Shown piece by piece: positions 22,222-29,012 of a stretch of 36,133 bases of DNA. The notes beneath the pieces are model-generated. The model was not told where the DNA came from. It worked only from the letters and a program-made list of their open reading frames with translations, and made no database searches. Source of the DNA: Bacillota bacterium (lineage in GTDB: Bacteria; Bacillota; Limnochordia; Darwinibacteriales; Darwinibacteriaceae); the NCBI GenBank assembly GCA_012520315.1, contig JAAYOM010000115.1, positions 1 through 36,133 of the forward strand. Direction: 5' to 3'. Position 1 is the first letter of the stretch. Each line of letters starts with the position of its first letter. A program made the translations under genes and the position numbers.

Positions 22222-25001
22222 AGGTCACCACCCCTTTCTACAAGGTAGCCTTCACTTGGTATAACCCTACCCCACTGCCACACCGGTTTGTCCGTGTAAT
22301 TGACCAGCACCTGCAAGCCGTTTTCATACGTGGTCCGATAAACGCCCGGACGTCCCTGGTCGTGTCCGACAATGCCTTGACCCCGCACTTCCTGTAAAAT
22401 GGGTGCCACTTCATGGAAAAACGCAAGGGCGTCGTCCTTTGAATCATAGTAATTGGTTGCCAAGAGATATTCAAAGTCCGTTCCCTTAATTAGGGACGAA
22501 TCCCCAATGCTCCAGCGGAAAAAGGGCAGTTCTCCCCTCTCCAGGCTGCGCAAAAGCTCTTGCCGGGTAATGCCGCCAAAATTGAGGGGCTGACCGGCAT
22601 AGTCTACATAGCCATGGAAGACAATCTGATAAAAGGGAACATTTCTGTCGACGATCAGAAGAGGACTGGCCTCTGTCGGGGCCTCTACAATCTGCCGGGC
22701 ATACGGGGCAGCATAGTCATTTCCGCCTACTACCAGCAAAGAGCGGCCAGCATGCTTCATTTTTTCCAGCTGTTCCACCAAAATGGCCTCCGCCTCAGGG
22801 CGATGTACCATCTTGCTTGCATCATCAATAAAGTCTGAGTAGAGACTTCTCCCTAGTCGGCGCAAGGACAGATTGGCCTGGTCGTAAGGGGCCAGGGAAT
22901 TTAGGAAACGATCTACCAGATTGCCTATGGCCCTTGGTGACACTGCATAAGCCTCCCGGCTGGTGTCCCTTTGGTAGGTGGAAATATTATAATCCCATAT
23001 CTTAACCGCAGAACGGTTGAGAAAGCGTGATGTATCCCTGGACGCCCTAAATGAGTCATACCAGGTGTTCCTATAAACCCTGCTGAAGTCCACATCTAGA
23101 TAGAGCTCTACCGGGTTGTGCCTCGTATATTCGAGAAGAGCCTGGAAATCGGCTTTACTGCCTAGGTCTTTTTCTAAAGAGAACCGATCCGGCACATAGT
23201 GCTCAATGCCCCCCTTAGACCAGCCCACATAGCGCAGTCGTGCGGCCTTGACATCTGAGATCTTAAGATCTTCTAAAATGGTCAAGACATCCGCGTAGGA
23301 GGTCAAAGGCCTGATTACTTCCCGGGGAGCCCCAAAGCTCGGTTCATAATCATGGATACCGCCAATCATCTCAACCACAAGGGGTACAACTTCATCTGCC
23401 TCGATTTTCTGCAGATCATGTTTCGCCACTAAGTAGTCGCGGTAGGTCTTGGCCATGCCCACATAATCAGCCTCTTCACCAGTTAGGAACGTAATGCGCT
23501 GCACGATGTCTCCCTGGAAGGGTTTGACCGCGTAGGCATCAACCATCTTGTTGTCAAGACTTGACTCCACCCCGAACAGGACGATCGAAGCCCGGGGAGT
23601 TAAAGCATAACGTGCATACACTTTGGCAAAGGACTCAGAACGTCCTGCACTCTCCGCATTGATGTAGGCCATAGAAGCCCCTTCTTCGAGGATCGTGAAA
23701 AATGCCCTTTCCCCTTCCACTAGGCCAAAGACAGGGAGGTAAATGGCAGGCCCTTGCGCAATCCGTTCGATCTGCGGCGCGATAGCTGCATCTACACCAT
23801 AGACAGCCCCTGAATAAGCCGGCAGGTTGTTCTTCCTGGGATTGGTCAGTTCAATTAAGGCACCGGAGCGCTCCGGCACAAAGATGTAACCTTCTGAGCT
23901 TTCATGGGCTCCGCCAAAGTAGGGCAGCAGATCAATGGAATAAGGATAAAAAGTTTCCAGCAATCCCTGATCATTTTCGATCTCCCGTGGATATCCAATT
24001 TCCCCAGCCGGAACCTTAACAACCAAGTCTCGCCCATCTAGCTCCACTATGACAGGAACTTTAAAGACTTCCGGGTTAGGCCGGGGCGGATCAATATTGT
24101 GGCGCTGATGCTCTGCCCCGATATCCTGGGGCGTATAGCCCAGTTCCTGGAAGATCCTGGCGAACTCCGGACGGTTGTAAAGCTTGTAGGTCTCATCAAG
24201 GAGTGCATAAAAGGGACCTTTGAACACAAAGTCAAAGTCAGCAGGGGTCAAAAGCCCCCTTCTCTCCACATCTGACCTGTTGTTGGTAATCGTATCTGCC
24301 AAACGCTCGATGAGATGTTTCTTGCGTTCATGGGGTTCGTCATGCAGCCCCATGCGGGTATCCTTCAAATCTCCGCTGAGGATTTCAATTTCCCAGTTTC
24401 CGAAGATAGCGGGCAGATCCAAACCGAAAACAGACACCCGTTCGTAAGGATCAAAGTCCTGCTCAACAAAATTCAACAGGCTGTACGATCCCAAGAGAAT
24501 CTCTTGATCGAAGGGATCCTCAACCCTGGCCACCAGTGCTTCAAAGGTATCTTTGGCAATAAAGATTGGGTAATGGCTGCGCTCTCCCCACTGTCTGCCC
24601 AGGGTAAAATCGAAACGCACCTGTTCTGGGCCGATCGTAACAGTAAACTCTTCATGCAGCACACTGTCGCCATAGGAACTTAGGGTCTTGCCCTCGCGCC
24701 TGGGTGTGAAATAGTTGAGCACCACCAGGGAGCGCATGTTGTTCCGGGCGTTGCCCCGCTTAATCCGCTCCAAGTTAATGTTTTCTGTTGCGCTGTACCA
24801 AACCTCGCCGCTGGCGATATCCTCCACCGCAAACTCCGCGGTTTCTGCCCGTACATACAGCCGCAAAAACTCGTTTTCCAGGGCCAGGCTATAATTCTTA
24901 AGTTCAGCTGCCCATCCCTGGAAAGCTAATGCATGGACAAACAAAAGGCCCAGCACGCTGATGAGCAGTACCTTGTTGTTGAAAAATGATTGTTTCACCA
25001 T
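22218..25001 (-). CDS. DUF5696-type exported protein, putative glycoside hydrolase
   Basis: ATG 25001 is chosen over the track's TTG 25007 because AGGGAGG sits 6 bases before it (927 residues). A signal peptide covers about 1-32 (LLISVLGLLFVHALAFQGWAA). Residues about 35-500 look like large beta-sandwich regions. About 535-840 resembles a (beta/alpha)8 barrel: VVEMIGGIHDYEP, ARLRYVGWSKGGIEHYVPD, VELYLDVDF (about 628-637) and YSDFIDDAS (about 720) sit at the ends of likely strands. The C-terminus (LQVLVNYTDKPV) is like the beta domain that closes many glycosidase barrels. I recognise the family as DUF5696, known to me from Paenibacillus sugar-transport operons; no characterised member is known to me. 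Carboxylates in YLDVDF or YSDFIDD are candidate catalytic residues, by inference. Confidence 0.8.
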   Translation of the reverse strand: MVKQSFFNNKVLLISVLGLLFVHALAFQGWAAELKNYSLALENEFLRLYVRAETAEFAVEDIASGEVWYSATENINLERIKRGNARNNMRSLVVLNYFTPRREGKTLSSYGDSVLHEEFTVTIGPEQVRFDFTLGRQWGERSHYPIFIAKDTFEALVARVEDPFDQEILLGSYSLLNFVEQDFDPYERVSVFGLDLPAIFGNWEIEILSGDLKDTRMGLHDEPHERKKHLIERLADTITNNRSDVERRGLLTPADFDFVFKGPFYALLDETYKLYNRPEFARIFQELGYTPQDIGAEHQRHNIDPPRPNPEVFKVPVIVELDGRDLVVKVPAGEIGYPREIENDQGLLETFYPYSIDLLPYFGGAHESSEGYIFVPERSGALIELTNPRKNNLPAYSGAVYGVDAAIAPQIERIAQGPAIYLPVFGLVEGERAFFTILEEGASMAYINAESAGRSESFAKVYARYALTPRASIVLFGVESSLDNKMVDAYAVKPFQGDIVQRITFLTGEEADYVGMAKTYRDYLVAKHDLQKIEADEVVPLVVEMIGGIHDYEPSFGAPREVIRPLTSYADVLTILEDLKISDVKAARLRYVGWSKGGIEHYVPDRFSLEKDLGSKADFQALLEYTRHNPVELYLDVDFSRVYRNTWYDSFRASRDTSRFLNRSAVKIWDYNISTYQRDTSREAYAVSPRAIGNLVDRFLNSLAPYDQANLSLRRLGRSLYSDFIDDASKMVHRPEAEAILVEQLEKMKHAGRSLLVVGGNDYAAPYARQIVEAPTEASPLLIVDRNVPFYQIVFHGYVDYAGQPLNFGGITRQELLRSLERGELPFFRWSIGDSSLIKGTDFEYLLATNYYDSKDDALAFFHEVAPILQEVRGQGIVGHDQGRPGVYRTTYENGLQVLVNYTDKPVWQWGRVIPSEGYLVERGGDL

Positions 25002-25012
25002 AGCCAACCTCC

Positions 25013-27148
25013 CTAGATACGGAATGTAATCTCAGTATAAAGTGAGTCAATAAACCCAACCAGCTGCGCAATGACATTGAGGAACAGGAGGGCTAAAAAG
25101 ATTACAATACCGATACCCACACCTGTCAAAATACTTGTAAACACGTTCTTGCCCAGCTCATACTGGTGAGTGATCATGGTTCCCATAAAGACCAGCGCCG
25201 CCATCCAAAGTACAGCCAGCGTACTGAAGACATAGTAAAATGCGCCTTCTTCTAAAGTGATGACACGGCTGATTAGAATCAATGGCAGATTGATAATAAT
25301 GATCGGAACCAAAGCATAAGCCGTGGCAATATAGATGTCCTTAAACGTTCCCTTTCCTTCCATCAAACTGGTGAGACCCAAATTTACACCGCACCACAGG
25401 AAGAAGGGAAGCAGGATGGTGGACATTTCCAGGTAAATGTTAAGATCCTTTGCTTCATTGAAGTTAAACAGGAAACCAGTATGCTGCCTAACCAGAATAT
25501 AGGAAAATACTACTCCGGCCAGAATCACCGTTGCTGACAGCACGTTTCCCCGCTTTTCATGTTTCAGATCCCAAAAACCATCGGCTGGTCTGGTAGCCAC
25601 ATGCCAGGCATAAGCGAGGCTTTGGCCGAAAGCCTTCACCTTGTTCTCGCTGACCCTTGTGGCCAGCCCCCGATACTCGCCCGAATTATGCCTGCGGCGT
25701 TTGACCCAGGCAGACAGAACTTTCCCCACAACCACCAGGACTATCAGGCCGCCCATCATGTAGGAAAAGTTTTCATTGATCCACTCCCGCCGATACAGCT
25801 GCAGGGCCTGGGAATACCCCGCCCGATCCTGGCCAAGGCGGTACATCTCCATAGCTCCTGCAAAATCCCCCTGCCTCAAAAGGGAACGGCCGATGCCGCT
25901 GTAGGCTAAGTCCAGGTTGGGATTGCGATACACGACTTCTCGCCACAGATCAGCTGAGCCATGGTAGTCGCCGGACTGATAAAGCGCGATCGCACTGTGA
26001 ATCAGGCTGGCATATTCCGTCGGATCCAAGACTGAGATCAGATTCATCCTCCGATCCAAGACCAGGAGACGCTCGCCAATCGCGGTGATAGCAGAGGGGT
26101 TCCTGAATCCGCCTTTTTCAAAAGAAACACTGCCAAAAGCATAGAGCAGATTGCCATTGTCATCATAGGTGAAAACCCGGCCCCGGGTCAGATCCACAGC
26201 ACTGTATATGCCATGCTCACGAACGACAATGTCCGTAAAGGCTGTGCGTCCAGTGACAGTAGCATGGGGGTTGCCCACCGATTCGATGAAGTCCACATCG
26301 CCTAGCGGGGGAGGAAAGCCCCCCCGTGGTCTGCGCAGAACATCTTCCCCCGAAGGATTGAGGCGCCTGATCAGCTGCCGCACATTGGTCTGGCCCCTGC
26401 TGAGCGTGGTATAGATAAATCCATTTTCATCGATGTCCACATTGCTGTATTCAGTAGGTACAAAGATGATTGATCTTTCCTTTTGAGCTTCCGTCATTAC
26501 GCTGCGCCAGAAGTATTCCCAAGGACTGGGACTTACTCTCGGTGCGCCAATAAACCCGCTAAAGATGCCTTGCTCATCAAATTCCATCAGGCCTTCCAGT
26601 ACGCCTTCGGCAATAACGTACACCCGGCCTACCTTGTCTACCACCAGCTTCATGGGGCGGAAACGAAAATCTTCAGGGATCAGTTCCTGATCCGTAGGAT
26701 TTTCAATCGTACGCTGCAAATCGCCCGCTGCATCGAGGATTACTATGCGGCGATTACCGTAGTCAGCCACATAGAGATCCCCGTCGTCTGTGACAAAAAG
26801 TCCGGTGGGAGTGTTCAAAGCATCCATCTCTTCCCCATTTTGAAAACCGGTGATCACCTTGTCTACCAGCAGCTCTTCATTGAGTACCACAATGCGGTTA
26901 TTGCCGGTATCGGCGATATAAACCTGATTTGTTGAGGAAACAGTCAGATCCTGAGGTTCCCGCAAGGCACCGATGCCTAAATCATGGCCGTAGATCTCAT
27001 AAGCCGCTTCATAGACACTTGGTCCCGGTACAGCCTCGCCATTAATGCTGTAAGTGTAACTTCCCTGTGCCCACAGCTGACCCTGGACTAAAGTAAGGGC
27101 TGTAAACAGCACCATGAAGCATAGTACAACAAATCGATTCAGCTTCAT
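25013..27148 (-). CDS. Membrane-anchored NHL-propeller/TPR/Yip1 protein
   Basis: The 711-residue protein has three parts. After a signal peptide (1-28, VVLCFMVLFTALTLVQGQLWA) an extracytoplasmic NHL-type beta-propeller runs over about 55-375, with repeats such as NQVYIADTGNNRIVVLN (74-90) and GDLYVADYGNRRIVILD (123-139). A short TPR-like stretch follows (about 385-440, SGDYHGSADLWREVVYRNPNLDLAYSGIGRSLLRQGDF). A membrane helix at about 463-481 and a basic WVKRRRH stop lead to a C-terminal Yip1-like domain (about 510-705) with five more hydrophobic segments. Yip1 domains in bacteria have no known function. It lies 22 bases behind a permease gene and 11 before the DUF5696 gene, so it is an integral part of the locus. 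Sensor, scaffold or receptor are all possible roles. Confidence 0.88.
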   Translation of the reverse strand: MKLNRFVVLCFMVLFTALTLVQGQLWAQGSYTYSINGEAVPGPSVYEAAYEIYGHDLGIGALREPQDLTVSSTNQVYIADTGNNRIVVLNEELLVDKVITGFQNGEEMDALNTPTGLFVTDDGDLYVADYGNRRIVILDAAGDLQRTIENPTDQELIPEDFRFRPMKLVVDKVGRVYVIAEGVLEGLMEFDEQGIFSGFIGAPRVSPSPWEYFWRSVMTEAQKERSIIFVPTEYSNVDIDENGFIYTTLSRGQTNVRQLIRRLNPSGEDVLRRPRGGFPPPLGDVDFIESVGNPHATVTGRTAFTDIVVREHGIYSAVDLTRGRVFTYDDNGNLLYAFGSVSFEKGGFRNPSAITAIGERLLVLDRRMNLISVLDPTEYASLIHSAIALYQSGDYHGSADLWREVVYRNPNLDLAYSGIGRSLLRQGDFAGAMEMYRLGQDRAGYSQALQLYRREWINENFSYMMGGLIVLVVVGKVLSAWVKRRRHNSGEYRGLATRVSENKVKAFGQSLAYAWHVATRPADGFWDLKHEKRGNVLSATVILAGVVFSYILVRQHTGFLFNFNEAKDLNIYLEMSTILLPFFLWCGVNLGLTSLMEGKGTFKDIYIATAYALVPIIIINLPLILISRVITLEEGAFYYVFSTLAVLWMAALVFMGTMITHQYELGKNVFTSILTGVGIGIVIFLALLFLNVIAQLVGFIDSLYTEITFRI

Positions 27149-27170
27149 CTTAACTACCTCCCATGGTCTA

Positions 27171-28031
27171 CTACTTGATCCCTGATGTGCCCATCGTATC
27201 GATTACATTGCTCTGGTTGACCACAAAGACAATGATGGGAACAATCATCATGATCACACCAACCGCGGCACCGACACCTGCCCTGGCAATCCCGCCGGCA
27301 ATGATCTGGTTAAGTGCGTAAGGCAGGGTTTTCAGCTGTTCACTGTAAATGAACTGGCCTCCTGTTTCGGCCCAAAGACCTTGGAAGGATAAGATAATCA
27401 GTGTCAGCCAGCCAGGTTTACAGTTGGGCATCACAATCCGCCAGAAGATCTTCCACTCACTGGCCCCTTCAATTCTAGCCGCCTCCAGAAGGGCATCGGG
27501 AATCATCGCCTCAATAAACTGTTTCATTAAGAAGAGACCCAAACTCATGGCCCAGGCCGGCAGGATGATGGCCCAGTAGGTATCCACCAAGCCAAACCGG
27601 GAAACGATGAGGTAGTTGGGAATGTTCGTAACCTCCCGGGCAAACATCAGCGATAGAACCACGATGCCGAAGAAAAAGTTTGAACCGGGAAACTTATGCT
27701 TAGCTAAGGCATAGGCAGCCAGGGAAGCAACGATCACATGGCCTGCAGTGCCGCCAATGGAAATCACAAGTGTGTTCATTACATAGCGTGAAAATGGCAC
27801 CCAGGAATTGGACATCAGGACAAAGAGGTCGAAAAAGTTGTCCAAAGTTGGGTTCCGTGCAAAGAAAACCGGCGGAAACAAGAACAGTTCGTTCAGCGGC
27901 TTAAAGGCATTGGAAACAGCATAAATCAAGGGCAGCACCGAAAAGAGTGCTCCTGCGAACAGAAAGATAAAGATTGCCAGATCACCGCCAAAAGATCGGG
28001 CCGGTTTTTTGTTCCAAAGTCCGACTCTCAT
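27171..28031 (-). CDS. Sugar ABC transporter permease, MalG type (first pair)
   Basis: The 286-residue protein has six helices and the EAA loop LLEAARIEGASEWKIFWRIVMP. The segment LPLIYAVSNAFKPLNELFLFPP near the N-terminus and the AAYALAKHKFPG turn are typical of the MalG/AraQ group. It differs clearly in sequence from the other MalG-type permease of this locus, so the two pairs are not a recent duplication. AAGGGGGGAG precedes the ATG. It follows its partner by 12 bases. Confidence 0.94.
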   Translation of the reverse strand: MRVGLWNKKPARSFGGDLAIFIFLFAGALFSVLPLIYAVSNAFKPLNELFLFPPVFFARNPTLDNFFDLFVLMSNSWVPFSRYVMNTLVISIGGTAGHVIVASLAAYALAKHKFPGSNFFFGIVVLSLMFAREVTNIPNYLIVSRFGLVDTYWAIILPAWAMSLGLFLMKQFIEAMIPDALLEAARIEGASEWKIFWRIVMPNCKPGWLTLIILSFQGLWAETGGQFIYSEQLKTLPYALNQIIAGGIARAGVGAAVGVIMMIVPIIVFVVNQSNVIDTMGTSGIK

Positions 28032-28043
28032 CCTTCTCCCCCC

Positions 28044-28997
28044 TTAAGTACCTAATTTATTGAGAAAACGTTGTACCCAGCGCTGCACTCCGACCATTGT
28101 CAAGAAAAGAATAACTGCAATTGCCGAAGCAGTGCCCATTTCAAAACGCACATTGCCGTAGTCAATCAGATGGGCCACAATGGTATGGCCTGCATAGTCT
28201 GTACTGGGGAAACCCACCAGGGGAATGATCTGCGCCGCCGCAGTAAAGGAGCCTGTGATTGACATGATTGCCCCAAACATGAGGTAGCCCCGCATCTGAG
28301 GCAAGGTGATGTAAAACAGTTCCTGCCAGCGATTACGAATGCCATCTACTGCCCCGGCTTCATACAGACTGGAGTCAATGCCCTGAAGACCTGCAATAAA
28401 GGCTAGGAAACTTGTCCCCAGACTCATCCAGAGCACTACGATAATAACAACACCCATCATATACTTAGGATCCGTCAGCCACTGGACAGGTTCTTTGATG
28501 ATTCCCCAGTACAAGAGGAACCCGTTCACATAGCCATAGGCATCCCCGCTGAACATCACAGTCCAAATCATAAACAGAGCTCCAGATATGGAGGGTGCAT
28601 ACAGCATCAGCGTAAAGACGGCCCTGATTTTCGGTCTCAGCTCGTTAATGAACCAGGCATAGAGGAAACTGGCAAAATAACTCAAGGGCCCTGTAATAAT
28701 GGCGAACACAAAGGTATTCTTCACCGCAATCAAAAAGACATCATCTGACAGAAAGAGCCTGAGATAGTTGGCCCAGCCAACAAATTTCGGCGGCTGAATC
28801 ATATTGTAATTCGTAAAGCTAAGGGCGATGGCAACAAAGACAGGTATCACGGTAAAGAGCGTAAAGAGCAGGCCATAAGGGGCGATAAACAGATAGGAGA
28901 TCTTATTGGCCTTAATTTCGCCCCAAAGGCGCCCTAAACGTCCCTCCGGACGGCTTTGCGGTGCACTTGACAAAGGTTTTTCGGCAGCAGTTCGCAT
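28044..28997 (-). CDS. Sugar ABC transporter permease, MalF/UgpA type (first pair)
   Basis: The 317-residue protein has a basic N-terminal tail of about 30 residues, then helix YLFIAPYGLLFTLFTVIPVFVAIALSF, five more helices, and the EAA loop SLYEAGAVDGIRNRWQELFYITLP. This is the MalF/UgpA/LacF pattern of the CUT1 family. It starts 15 bases behind the 991-residue binding protein gene, which makes that protein the likely partner of this pair. GGAAGGGGGAG precedes the ATG. Confidence 0.94.
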   Translation of the reverse strand: MRTAAEKPLSSAPQSRPEGRLGRLWGEIKANKISYLFIAPYGLLFTLFTVIPVFVAIALSFTNYNMIQPPKFVGWANYLRLFLSDDVFLIAVKNTFVFAIITGPLSYFASFLYAWFINELRPKIRAVFTLMLYAPSISGALFMIWTVMFSGDAYGYVNGFLLYWGIIKEPVQWLTDPKYMMGVVIIVVLWMSLGTSFLAFIAGLQGIDSSLYEAGAVDGIRNRWQELFYITLPQMRGYLMFGAIMSITGSFTAAAQIIPLVGFPSTDYAGHTIVAHLIDYGNVRFEMGTASAIAVILFLTMVGVQRWVQRFLNKLGT

Positions 28998-29012
28998 CTC
29001 TACTCCCCCTTC

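Noticed and set aside
27171-28997. The two permease pairs as a recent tandem duplication
   Set aside because: Their sequences, lengths and EAA loops differ strongly, so they are separate members of the CUT1 family rather than recent copies.
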